DNA of 64,000 bases, taken from Terriglobia bacterium (lineage in GTDB: Bacteria > Acidobacteriota > Terriglobia > Terriglobales > Acidobacteriaceae). A program made the translations under genes and the position numbers. The stretch is taken from assembly GCA_020073165.1 (NCBI GenBank), contig JAIQFP010000022.1, forward strand, positions 1-64,000. Direction: 5' to 3'. This document shows positions 8,204 through 16,980 of this stretch, one piece after another; positions within the stretch are counted from its first letter, which is position 1; every line of letters starts with the position of its first letter. The notes beneath the pieces were generated by a model, which saw only the letters and a list, made by a program, of their open reading frames with translations, had not been told where the DNA came from and made no database searches.

Positions 8204-8592
8204 AGTCGGGCGAGAGAGCGGTTAGGCGCGATTCTCCTTCGCCGTAGGCAGACTGTCAAGTTGGGGATGAGGGTCGGGGAGAGGGAGCGCTGAACAGGGT
8301 TTTGAGTGTAATCGTGTTTCGCCAACTATCAATCGTCCAGTCGCAGTTGCACTAGGGGCAACTCCCTCGTCTCCCATACCTGCACAGTTTCGGACGTTAG
8401 CGCGCCTCCTCACCACACTGAGTGATTGCACTCACTTACAGGGCGCAGGGGGCCTTGTACACATAAGCTGTTGTACCGGCCCCGGGCTCCTTCCTAGCTT
8501 CAGCGTTTCCGCTGTGGTGAGTTCGGCCGACTGAACTGCGGTCCACGGCGGATAACCTTCAGTGCCCGCAACATTCCGAAAAGGGGTACCAC
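8204..8592. other. Divergent intergenic region
   Basis: This 389-bp stretch separates the cyclase operon (leftward) from the decayed secreted gene (rightward). It holds one Crp-type palindrome at 8421-8436. Small frames on the minus strand resemble nothing. No other feature is evident. Confidence 0.5.
8421..8436. promoter_or_regulatory. Crp-type site AGTGA-N6-TCACT
   Basis: A perfect palindrome AGTGATTGCACTCACT. It lies about 160 bp before the decayed secreted gene and about 220 bp before the divergent cyclase gene, so which promoter it serves is unclear. It is one of nine exact GTGA-N6-TCAC sites in this window. Confidence 0.6.
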
Positions 8593-9621
8593 ATGAAATC
8601 TAAAGCACATTCAACCCGTCGCGTATATTGCTTGCTCATTTGTGTGTTTGTCGTAATGCTCGCCATGTCGAACATCGTCGCCCAGACCTTTGAGATCTGC
8701 TTAAACCCAGGGGGCGACTGTCCAGCTCCGATACGGCATGACGCTAACCCCAACCTCAACGCTTGCTCGACCGCAACCAACTTCAACGCGACCCCGTTCC
8801 TCGATGCTTGCACCAACGGTGTCCCCCCTTGTCAACACTACGGCGACTACCCTGAGAACAACACCATCAGCCTGTACGGCGACTACGGCAACCTGGAGAA
8901 CAATTCGCAATTCGCCACCACCTCCCAGGCGCATTACAACCTGGGAACCACCATTGCCCACAACAATTTCGTTCCGCGATGCGAGAACGGCTCCACGCCC
9001 AGTCCCACCTGCGCGGAGGGGGGACTGGCAAGATCCTGCTTGTGTTTATTGGTTTCTCCAACTGCGATATCGAGATCTGCGGCGGTGACTCCGACTCCTG
9101 GGACCATCAGGACATCGGAAGTCCGCAGACCGTGAACGGGCATCTACCGGGGCAGCCTTGCGCGACCCAGTGCCAAAACCAGGGGAGCAGGCTCAAGAGC
9201 TATCCCTGGAACCAAGTGACCGGCCCAACCGCCACCAGGGATATTGGCGATGATGGACAACGACCCGTACGTGAACGGCACGGTCCAAAACGGCAGCGTC
9301 CGATACAACCCGACGCCCAACGTGGCGGGCGGCGCCCCCTGGTTCGACTGGGGTCCGTATCTGTGCGCCAAGCCGGACCAGACAAGTCCTGGAAACCAGC
9401 TAGCTTGGTGCAACGGGGAATTGGGTGACCCCTGCAACGGGGAGCGTGACTTTCGCTATGGCGACTTAACCTACCCCAGCGTGTGCTATGGCGATTACAC
9501 TCATCCCACTTATCACGGGCAAGCGAAAGTGGCCAGCCAGCTTGTTAGGTGGATACAGGGAGGCCTCCCATCAGCCCAGTCATTTATCTCCGACTGGGTG
9601 ACGCCTTGGGTAGGCAAGTAA
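8593..9621 (+). pseudogene. Decayed secreted hydrolase-like gene (copy 1)
   Basis: Three pieces of one secreted protein lie in changing frames. Piece 1 (from 8593) has a signal peptide and NNTISLYGDYGNLENNSQFATTSQAHYNLG-type sequence up to about 9020. Piece 2, one base out of frame, carries GGTGKILLVFIGFSNCDIEI, the nucleophile-like block of an SGNH-like family. Piece 3 (about 9235-9621) has GGAPWFDWGPYL, LAWCNG and YGDYTHPTYHGQAKVASQLV, closely matching copy 2 at 10840-11688. The first shift falls at a run of six G (about 9018-9023); one more G would restore the frame. About 130-150 residues are missing between pieces 2 and 3. The intact protein was probably exported; its substrate is unknown. 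Confidence 0.75.
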
Positions 9622-9682
9622 ATCATAGGGGCCATGGTGCGGCGGATGGAGCTTTTCGTCCATTCGCCGCGTTCTTTGGCGG

Positions 9683-10594
9683 TCAGTAATCTGTTTTCTT
9701 GGCCCCGGTTTCGAAGTCTGCAGCGCTTATCGGACTTGTCACGAAGCCGCGATAGGTACCATCAGCGAGTTGGTACTCCCCCACAATCTGACCAGAGGCA
9801 TTGATGCCGGTAGCAAATGTCGAATATGCGCCGGGGTAGATGAATGAGATGTACTTTCCATTCATGTACGCGAACGCGCAGTCTGGCTGTGGGGACGAAC
9901 AGCCATCGTACCAGCCCACGACGATTCCGCCATCGTTAAGACCTTCGGCCTCCGTTATGCTGTATGCCCCTGGGACACTAAGGGTCCGGAACTTGCCGTT
10001 CTTGTATGTGAATCCGTTGGTGGTGGCGCCCGTGTACCAACCCACGACCTCGGCAAGATTGTTGATGCCGGTCGCATAGACGTAAATCCATCCGCCTGGC
10101 GGCGGAGAGATGTTCTTGAACCTTTGGCCGCGGAGCTCGAAGCCCCTGGTAGCGCCCACATTACCCGCCCCGCCCACGACCAGAGCAGCGTTGTTGATCC
10201 CGAGCGCGAACGTAGCGCTGTAACTCCCATCCTGAATCGTTGTAAAGGTAGTGCCGTCATAGAGAAAACCCACCACTTGTAGATTGCCTGCATGCCCTAC
10301 AATCAGCCCCGAATCGTTGATCCCGGTGGCTATGGTCATGGTTAGCCCCGGGTAGTCGAAGAGGGCAAAGCTTCCGTTCTGCAGCAGGAAGCCGTGGGAA
10401 TCAGTTTCAATGTTCTGGCCATAGTTACCCACAACGTCGCCAGCGGAATTGATGCCCCATGCACCGGTATACCCCGCCCCCGGCACATCAATCGTGGTGA
10501 AGGTCAGGTGGGCGGAGATGTCCTCCTGAGCGTGCATGAGGGGAACACCGAGAACTAAAACGATCACAATGGCCAATCGGCAGATGCGGGCCAT
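9683..10594 (-). CDS. Secreted HAF-repeat protein (copy 1)
   Basis: A 303-residue exported protein: signal peptide (MARICRLAIVIVLVLGVPL), then TFTTIDVPGA and about six HAF-type repeats of 40-45 residues, recognisable by GINSAGDVVGNY, GINDSGLIVGHA, GINNLAEVVGWY, GLNDGGIVVGWY and GINASGQIVGEY. The end is GTYRGFVTSPISAADFE. HAF repeats are common in secreted acidobacterial and planctomycete proteins; their function is unknown and a beta-propeller-like fold is expected. The ATG at 10594 follows GGAGG and starts the signal peptide; an upstream in-frame ATG at 10672 lacks both. The gene faces the decayed secreted gene tail to tail. The same pairing recurs at 10840-12647. Confidence 0.88.
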   Translation of the reverse strand: MARICRLAIVIVLVLGVPLMHAQEDISAHLTFTTIDVPGAGYTGAWGINSAGDVVGNYGQNIETDSHGFLLQNGSFALFDYPGLTMTIATGINDSGLIVGHAGNLQVVGFLYDGTTFTTIQDGSYSATFALGINNAALVVGGAGNVGATRGFELRGQRFKNISPPPGGWIYVYATGINNLAEVVGWYTGATTNGFTYKNGKFRTLSVPGAYSITEAEGLNDGGIVVGWYDGCSSPQPDCAFAYMNGKYISFIYPGAYSTFATGINASGQIVGEYQLADGTYRGFVTSPISAADFETGAKKTDY

Positions 10595-10839
10595 AGCCAA
10601 CCTCCGGCTCGGCAAGAGCAACCAGCACGGCCCGCGCTCCCGGGGTGAGGCGGCGGCCTGAACTTCCGGCATTATGTTTCTCTCTCCCCGAGCCTGTCAA
10701 GCGGAGGCACTCGACCACGTGTCTGTGACGCAGGTCCCCAATCACCCCTGGCTGCTGCATGGCTCGCTAGCTGCCTGGCGCACGTGCAGAATCCGCGATA
10801 GCAGGGTAAGTGTAAAGTGTCACTATATTATTCAATTCT

Positions 10840-11688
10840 CAATATGCCACCGCCACCTGCGATCTCACCCACCGGGGTCATCTGGATCCCGAGTGTAACT
10901 ACAACCGGGTCAGGGAGGATCTGCAAAGGAACGGCTTCAAGGAAGCGCAGGTACAGGTGATTATGTTCAAGTCGTCGACTTCGTTTCCGCGGTGCGACCT
11001 GAACTGGAGCGTGAATTCAGGCAAGTATTGCAATGAAAATCAAACCACCGAACCGGACGCCTACACCTCCGAGCGCTACCTGGGCGACATCGTGCGTTAC
11101 CTGAAATGCTGCACCCTCGATGCCAACGGGCAGTCCACCGGCAATCCCCGCTATCCCAACCTCAAGCAGGTGTTCCTCACCTCGCGAACCTACGGCGGCT
11201 ATGCTAAGAACCACGGCTCATCCGGCGAGGGGTCGTACGCGGGATGCCTGAGCCCCGAGCCCTACGCATACGAGGAAAGGTTTGCAGTCCAGCGGCTGAT
11301 TGTGGCGCAGATCAACCAGGATGCTGGTATGCAGTTCACTGATCCTTACCTTGGAACGGTGGCTTACAAGAGCGACGGCACGGGGAACGCCCCCTGGTTC
11401 GACTGGGGGCCGTACCTGTGGACCAGCGGAGAGTTGGGGCGCAGTGACGGCCTCGCGTGGTGCAATGGCCGGGGCACCCTTCTTTGCGACCCCCTTGACC
11501 GGGATGTCCGCGACGGCGACGACAGCCCCGACCCTGACGATGCCTTCTGGGGAGACTACACGCACCCGCGGGACCGCGGACAGGAGAAGGTGGCAGACCA
11601 GCTCCTTTACTTCATAACTAACCAAGGCAGCTTGCTGGGTTCCCAGAGCTACATAGTGAACTGGGTCAATCCTTGGAGATTGAAGTAG
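10840..11688 (+). pseudogene. 5'-truncated secreted hydrolase-like gene (copy 2)
   Basis: Frame open from 10816, just after an in-frame TAA at 10813, to 11688. Family similarity starts near CDLTHRGHLDPECNYNRV and runs through GFKEAQVQVIMFKSS, YPNLKQVFLTSRTYGGYA, PEPYAYEERFAVQRLI, GNAPWFDWGPYLW and WGDYTHPRDRGQEKVADQLL. This is the C-terminal two thirds of the protein whose N-terminal third and tail survive in copy 1. No signal peptide or nucleophile block precedes it, so it cannot make the full exported enzyme. The two broken copies complement each other in the parts they have lost. Confidence 0.7.
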
Positions 11689-11697
11689 TTAAGCCTT

Positions 11698-11726
11698 GAG
11701 GCGGGTGGGGACCTCCCACCCGCCTC
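11698..11726. terminator. Hairpin between convergent genes
   Basis: A 12-bp perfect stem (GAGGCGGGTGGG pairing with CCCACCCGCCTC) around a five-base loop lies between the stop of copy 2 and the stop of the facing HAF gene. It has no clear T-run on either side. A bidirectional terminator is the likely role. Confidence 0.55.
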
Positions 11727-11747
11727 GATTATCGAAGGCTGGTTTCG

Positions 11748-12647
11748 CTATTCGGGAAAGCTAGCGCTAGTAAGCGGACTCGTCACAAAGCCGTGCCAAG
11801 TCAAAAGGTCGAAGCTGTATTCGCCGACGATCTGCCCGCTACCATTAATGCTGAATGCGAGCGTCGCTTTTGAATGGGTATACTTGAACGAGATGAACTG
11901 ACCGTTCTTCCAGGCAAACCCGTAATAGTCGTTCGTCGCGATAGGGTTGTAATAGCCGACCACTATGCCACTGTCATTGATGCCATACGCTACCGTTCTC
12001 TGTGCCCCAGGGAAATCAATGTTGAGAAAAGTGCCATTGTGGTACAGAAAAGCGTCGTAGTCGGTAATGCCGACAATCCTCTTTCGATTGTTGATGCTGG
12101 TAGCTATTCCGTATACATATTGGCCCGGGAAGCTGATGATCCTATAGCGTCCGTTCAGCAACACATAGCCTCGAGTCACACTAAAACTTCCTGCTGCACC
12201 GACAACCACCCCAGCATTGTTGATTCCCCACGCGTAGGTGGCTTGATCGTTGCCGTCCTGTAGCGTTGTGAAGGTGGTTCCGTCATAGAGAAACCCGACC
12301 AGCTTGTATTGCTCCCCGGGAACTTGCGTCGCATACCCAACGATCACGCCTGCGTCGTTGATCCCGAGGGCGGCAGTCACGGGCTCGCCTGGGTAATTGA
12401 AGAAGGTGAAGGTTCCGTTGCTATACAAGAAGCTGGTGGCCGGGCCATAGTCGCTCTGCCCGTAATATCCCACCATATCGCCGGCCGAGTTAATGGCACT
12501 AACTTGGGTGTCGACAGCGCCCGGCACATCAATGGTGGTGAAGGTGATGTTGGCATCTGTGATGATGGAGCTCGACTGCGCCTGGATCAGCGGCACACAG
12601 AGCAAGAGTAGAAGCAGAGCCAAGGTGAAGCTGCGAAGAAGAGTCAT
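11748..12647 (-). CDS. Secreted HAF-repeat protein (copy 2)
   Basis: A 299-residue exported protein with a strong signal peptide (MTLLRSFTLALLLLLLCVPL), then ITFTTIDVPGA and HAF-type repeats (AINSAGDMVGYY, GINDAGVIVGYA, GINNAGVVVGAA, SINNRKRIVGIT, GINDSGIVVGYY, SINGSGQIVGEY). It ends WHGFVTSPLTSASF. It is a full-length paralogue of the 9683-10594 protein, sharing blocks such as LVGFLYDGTTFTT. The ATG at 12647 follows GGAGGTGG. A Crp-type palindrome lies about 155 bp upstream (12802-12815). Function is unknown. Confidence 0.88.
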   Translation of the reverse strand: MTLLRSFTLALLLLLLCVPLIQAQSSSIITDANITFTTIDVPGAVDTQVSAINSAGDMVGYYGQSDYGPATSFLYSNGTFTFFNYPGEPVTAALGINDAGVIVGYATQVPGEQYKLVGFLYDGTTFTTLQDGNDQATYAWGINNAGVVVGAAGSFSVTRGYVLLNGRYRIISFPGQYVYGIATSINNRKRIVGITDYDAFLYHNGTFLNIDFPGAQRTVAYGINDSGIVVGYYNPIATNDYYGFAWKNGQFISFKYTHSKATLAFSINGSGQIVGEYSFDLLTWHGFVTSPLTSASFPE

Positions 12648-12801
12648 TGAAGCCACCTCCGGACGGCGGCGAGGGGAAGCATAGCCTAGACTCCCGGCAT
12701 TATCCTTCGCGCTCCGCCTGCCGTCAATTGCAAAGAGCTTGAGCATGGCTGTTTCCAGCCCGCGCGGCCCATGTTCGCATCATTTCGCAGCCGGGCCGGC
12801 A

Positions 12802-12815
12802 GTGACCTGAATCAC
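12802..12815. promoter_or_regulatory. Crp-type site GTGA-N6-TCAC
   Basis: The sequence GTGACCTGAATCAC matches the core found at eight other intergenic places here. It lies upstream of the second HAF-repeat gene and downstream of the BNR gene, so the HAF gene is the likely target. The first HAF gene has a one-mismatch version (GTGACGCAGGTCCC) at about 10724-10737. Confidence 0.5.
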
Positions 12816-12870
12816 AACCCCCGAAGAACAGTACGACCGGGCGGCCATGCCGTTCCAAACAAGCCGTTAG

Positions 12871-15800
12871 TTAGTCGATCTCGCGGTACCCCGGCTGGCT
12901 AGCCGCTCCAAAGCCTCCCTCCGGGTGCTGCTTCTGCCAGTCCGCCTCGCTGAGCACTGAGATGGCCTCGAGCTTCTTTTTCTTCAGGCCGGGATTGACT
13001 GTCGAAAGCTCCTTCGCCGTCATCGTCTGAAATTCGTGAATCACGTCTTCCAGTTCATGGGCGAGGGAGTCGGCGCGGGCGACCTGATAGTCGGTGGGCC
13101 GGCCCTCGTAGCCGTTCACCTCGCCGTAGAGCCTGCCGATATGTTCGCGGATCCGCTCTTCTCCGGTGATCATGCCACCTTCTTTGGTCGCCACGATTTT
13201 GGAGCGGAGCTGCTCCGACTGCTCGGTAAGCTGTTGCAGTGGTGCCAGCAGCGGGTCTTTGGGCTGGAGTTTGGCGGCGCGGGCGTTGGCCGAGTCACGC
13301 ACTCCTTCGATGGCATCCACGGCGTAGGTCATGTGGCCCAGCAGCTTGTGGAGTTTCATCACCAGTTCGAATTGGGCTTTGCGATCCGCGACGGTGTAGG
13401 CAGCACGCGGATCGAGGACGACCTGCAGCGGTTCGGTGTACACCTGGTCGCCCTTGGTCAACTTCACGGTGTAGGTGCCGGGCAGGACGCGCGGTCCGAC
13501 GCTGGCCTGGAACAGGGCAGTAGCAGCGGGCGGCACCGTAGGCGCTTTGAGCCGCATGGACCAGGTGGCGCGATTCAGGCCGCGATGTTTGCTGCCGGCG
13601 ACGGTGTCCACCAACTTGCCGTCCGGATCGAGAATCTCAATCTTCAAGTCGCCGAAAATGTGGCGCGACCTCTGGTAGTAGTCAATGAAGGCTTCGGTCG
13701 AGCGGCTGGGGCCGCTGAAGGTCTCGTCACCCTCGGGCCAGCCGCCAAAAGCATTCATGTACTGGATGGCGGGCGGACCCTGGATGAGGACGGCGTCCTT
13801 TGTCATCAGATCGGGTGTCAGGGCCCGCAGGGGAGAAATATCGTCGATGATCCAGATGCCGCGTCCGTGGGTGGCGAGCACGAGATCAGACTCGCGCGCT
13901 TGCACGACGATATCGCGCACCGCAACCGCCGGGAAATCGCTGCCCCGGTACTGGGCCCAACGCTCACCTCCGTCGGCCGAGATCCAGAGACCGAATTCGG
14001 TTCCCAGGAACAGCAAGTTCGGATTCACGGTGTCCTGAGTAATGACGTGGGCGTAGCCGCGGACCCCGCTTCCCTGGACTTTCAGGGCAGTCCAAGTCTG
14101 GCCGTAATCCGTGGTTTTGTAGGCATAAGGCTTCATGTCGCCGTAGGTATGGCGATCAAAGGTGGCGTAGGCGGTGCCTTCGTCGAAGCGGCTGGCCACT
14201 ACCGTGGAGACCCAGGAATTCTTGGCCAGGTTGGGAACATTGCCGACCACGTTGTTCCAGGTTTTGGCGCCGTCGCGGGTAATCTGCAGGTTGCCGTCGT
14301 CGGTGCCCACCCAGATGATCTGGCCGTTCTTGGGCGACTCCGAGATGGAGTAAATCGAGGTGTGCATCTCGGCCGCGGAGTTATCCACGGTGACGCCGCC
14401 GGATTCTTCCTGCTTCTGCTTCTCGGGATCGTTGGTGGTGAGGTCGTGCGAGATGCGTTCCCAGGACTGCCCATGGTCGCGGGAGCGGAACAGGAACTGC
14501 GCTCCAATGTAGATCGTGCCTTTCTCGTTGGGGCTCATATGAATGGGCGCGTTCCAGTTGAAACGCAGTTTCTTCTCGCCATAATTGGGAAGGGGCTGAA
14601 TTGGCCGGGTCTCCAGGGTGTGGCGGTTGACGCGTCCAATCGCGCCGCCCTGGTATTCGGCGTAGATGTAGTCGGGATCGGCCGGGTCCTCAAAAACCCA
14701 CATGCCATCGCCGTTGTAGATGTTCTCCCAACGCGAGTTGGTGACCCCGCTGGGGTAGGAGGAGTCGCCGACCCAGACGCTGTTGTCCTGCAAGCCGCCG
14801 TAGACATGATAAGGATTCGAATTGTCAGCGCTGACGTGGTAGAACTGCGAAACCGGCAGGTTGAGCTGGTGCTTCCAGCGGGTGCCGCCATCTTCGCTCC
14901 GCCACACGCCCCCGTCATCGGTGGAAAAGACCAGGTTCGAGTCGGAAGGATCGATCCAGACGTCGTGGAAGTCCCCGTGGGCTCCGCTAGAGACGCCGCT
15001 GAAACTCCGTCCGCCGTTTACGCTAAGCAGGAGGAACAAATCAGGCTTGAAGATCTTGTTCTCATCCTTGGGGTCGACGATGAGGTTGCCGAAATAGAAA
15101 GGCCGCCAGACCACGAACTGACTGGAATCAAGGCGGTTCCAGGTCTTGCCGCCATCGTCGGAACGATACAGCGCGCTGCTCTTGGATTCGATGTTGGCGT
15201 ACACGACCTGGGGCTTGGAAGGAGCTACAGCCAGCGCGATGCGTCCCCAGGGTTTTTCAGGGAGTCCCTTTGCGTTGCTGTCGTTGAGTTCAGTCCAATG
15301 GTCGCCCCCATCGCTGGACTTGTAGAGTCCGCTGCCCGGGCCGCCGGAACGGAACGTCCAGCCTTGCCGGCGGAAATCCCACAGGGAAGCGAAGACGGTT
15401 TGAGGGTCCTGGGGGCTCATAGCAAGCATGCCGCAACCAGTGGAGGCGTTGGCGCCGGCGAGGACCTTTCTCCAGGTTTTGCCGCCGTCGGAGGTCTTGT
15501 AGACACCGCGCTCGTCGTTGTCATTCCACAGATGTCCAGTGGCGCACACCAGCACAGAGTTGCCGTTCTTGGGATCGACCAGGATCTTGGCAATGTGCTC
15601 GGAATCCTTCAGCCCCATGTTGGTCCAGTTCTCGCCGCCGTCGGTGGACTTGTAAACGCCGTCTCCGATGGAAACGCTGTTGCGCGTCCACGCCTCTCCC
15701 GTACCCACCCAGATGGTTTTGGGATTGGAGGGATCAATCTTGATGGCGCCGATGGACTGCACCGTCTCCCGGTCGAAGACCGGCTTGAACGTGGTGCCGC

Positions 15801-16059
15801 CGTTGACCGACTTCCACACTCCGCCGCTGGCCGCGCCGATAAACACGGTGACCTGCCCGTTTTGGTCCACGGCGTCCACCGCCGCTGTGCGTCCGCTGGT
15901 GATGGCGGTTCCGATGTTCCGGGCGGGTAGCCCGGAAACGGTGGCAGCGTCAAACTTCAACGACGGCTGGGCGAATGCGGTCGTGCACATCAGGGCAAAA
16001 GCAAAGAGCGGCAAGGACAACATCATCTGGTGGCGTGGATAGCGGGCGCGAGCAGTCAT
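12871..16059 (-). CDS. Secreted BNR-repeat (sortilin/YCF48-like propeller) protein
   Basis: A 1062-residue exported protein. After an N-terminal signal segment (LSLPLFAFALMCTTAFAQ, about 14-31) comes a long beta-propeller region with repeated Asp-box motifs: GVWKSVNGGTTF, GVYKSTDGGENW, GVYKTSDGGKTW, GLYKSSDGGDHW, ALYRSDDGGKTW, GVWRSEDGGTRW, FLFRSRDHGQSW, LQITRDGAKTW, YAYKTTDYGQTW, LWISADGGERW. The C-terminal 330 residues have an Ig-like block (LPGTYTVKLTKGD) and a helical tail. Acidobacteria carry many such proteins, annotated as VPS10/BNR or putative glycosyl hydrolases, but no catalytic residues can be named. The strand order suggests co-expression with the LolA-like protein 50 bp upstream. 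Confidence 0.9.
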   Translation of the reverse strand: MTARARYPRHQMMLSLPLFAFALMCTTAFAQPSLKFDAATVSGLPARNIGTAITSGRTAAVDAVDQNGQVTVFIGAASGGVWKSVNGGTTFKPVFDRETVQSIGAIKIDPSNPKTIWVGTGEAWTRNSVSIGDGVYKSTDGGENWTNMGLKDSEHIAKILVDPKNGNSVLVCATGHLWNDNDERGVYKTSDGGKTWRKVLAGANASTGCGMLAMSPQDPQTVFASLWDFRRQGWTFRSGGPGSGLYKSSDGGDHWTELNDSNAKGLPEKPWGRIALAVAPSKPQVVYANIESKSSALYRSDDGGKTWNRLDSSQFVVWRPFYFGNLIVDPKDENKIFKPDLFLLLSVNGGRSFSGVSSGAHGDFHDVWIDPSDSNLVFSTDDGGVWRSEDGGTRWKHQLNLPVSQFYHVSADNSNPYHVYGGLQDNSVWVGDSSYPSGVTNSRWENIYNGDGMWVFEDPADPDYIYAEYQGGAIGRVNRHTLETRPIQPLPNYGEKKLRFNWNAPIHMSPNEKGTIYIGAQFLFRSRDHGQSWERISHDLTTNDPEKQKQEESGGVTVDNSAAEMHTSIYSISESPKNGQIIWVGTDDGNLQITRDGAKTWNNVVGNVPNLAKNSWVSTVVASRFDEGTAYATFDRHTYGDMKPYAYKTTDYGQTWTALKVQGSGVRGYAHVITQDTVNPNLLFLGTEFGLWISADGGERWAQYRGSDFPAVAVRDIVVQARESDLVLATHGRGIWIIDDISPLRALTPDLMTKDAVLIQGPPAIQYMNAFGGWPEGDETFSGPSRSTEAFIDYYQRSRHIFGDLKIEILDPDGKLVDTVAGSKHRGLNRATWSMRLKAPTVPPAATALFQASVGPRVLPGTYTVKLTKGDQVYTEPLQVVLDPRAAYTVADRKAQFELVMKLHKLLGHMTYAVDAIEGVRDSANARAAKLQPKDPLLAPLQQLTEQSEQLRSKIVATKEGGMITGEERIREHIGRLYGEVNGYEGRPTDYQVARADSLAHELEDVIHEFQTMTAKELSTVNPGLKKKKLEAISVLSEADWQKQHPEGGFGAASQPGYREID

Positions 16060-16112
16060 TTCGGAAGTCCTCTTCTAGACGCGAATTTACTTGCCAATTG
16101 GCGGTGCCGACT

Positions 16113-16877
16113 TCAATTCTTGGCCGTGTCCTTCTTGGAGGCGTCCTTCTTCAGGGACGCGGGCACTGCGAATTCAGAATTTGCCAGCGGCACGTTCACT
16201 TCGATCTTGTCGATGGTGGTGTGCTGCCACTGGGTGGGATCATTCTTGGGGCCGGAGGCGATGGAGAACGGGAAATACACACCGGCGACTTGCTTGTAGG
16301 AGCCCAGATCGGTCGTGTTCTCGCGAATCGAGCCGCGAATGAATTCCTGGGTTTCGGTACGGATCTCCAGGTAAGTATCAGGGTCGAGGTAGTAATAAAT
16401 GATGTCGCCGTTCTTCAGGGTCACTTTGAGCCGGAGGGCATCGTCACCATCCACGGTGTCGTGCCCAAGATATTCCACGACGCTGCCCTTCGCCTGATAG
16501 TTCACCAGCGGGCCGTCGAAGTCAGAGTCAATGAGCAGGTCGCGGATGTCATCGTCGCCCATGAATTGGGGATCCTTCTTACCGCCAAAGGGCTGAACTT
16601 GCCAGCCCGTGGAGCCGTCATAGGCCTGGATGGCGGTCATGCCTTGGACGGCGAAGGTCTCGCGCACCAGGTTGGGACGAGTGTTTTCCTGACTGACGTC
16701 CGCATTGAAGCCCTGCTGGCTGAATTTGCCAGTCTTGCGGAAGGTCTTAATGGCTTGGATCTTATCCATTCCACCCTTGGCCTCAATATTCTTGGCGACC
16801 AACTCTTCCACGGTCTGGGAAGAGGCGGCGAGGCTGAAGTCGAGGAATGCGAGCAAAACAACCAGGCATGGACGCAT
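16113..16877 (-). CDS. Exported outer-membrane lipoprotein-sorting (LolA-like) protein
   Basis: A 254-residue protein with a signal peptide (LVVLLAFLDFSLAASS) and the sequence VEELVAKNIEAKGGMDKI that opens many LolA/LolB-fold proteins in this phylum. Later blocks are QAYDGSTGWQVQPFGG, GDDALRLKVTLKNGDIIYYYLDP and EFIRGSIRENTTDLGSYKQV. The fold is a half-open barrel for lipid or lipoprotein binding in the periplasm; the ligand is unknown. It lies between a TonB receptor and a BNR protein on the same strand, a common acidobacterial combination. The C-terminus is a Lys/Asp-rich tail (KKDASKKDTAKN). Confidence 0.8.
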   Translation of the reverse strand: MRPCLVVLLAFLDFSLAASSQTVEELVAKNIEAKGGMDKIQAIKTFRKTGKFSQQGFNADVSQENTRPNLVRETFAVQGMTAIQAYDGSTGWQVQPFGGKKDPQFMGDDDIRDLLIDSDFDGPLVNYQAKGSVVEYLGHDTVDGDDALRLKVTLKNGDIIYYYLDPDTYLEIRTETQEFIRGSIRENTTDLGSYKQVAGVYFPFSIASGPKNDPTQWQHTTIDKIEVNVPLANSEFAVPASLKKDASKKDTAKN

Positions 16878-16980
16878 GCGACGGGCTCCTAAGTTGAAGA
16901 AACGGCCGACTGGACTAGGGACAATAGTATTCCCCGTGGCTTTCGACGCGCATCCCCAGGCTTTGTAAGCAAGAAAATGC

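Noticed and set aside
10724-10737. GTGACGCAGGTCCC before the first HAF gene as a Crp-type site
   Set aside because: The second arm is TCCC, not TCAC. Its place parallels the site at 12802, so it may be a decayed copy.
13036-15930. A 964-codon open frame antisense to the BNR-repeat gene
   Set aside because: It mirrors a GC-rich real gene frame by frame, its product resembles nothing, and the minus strand has clear repeats, a signal peptide and family motifs.
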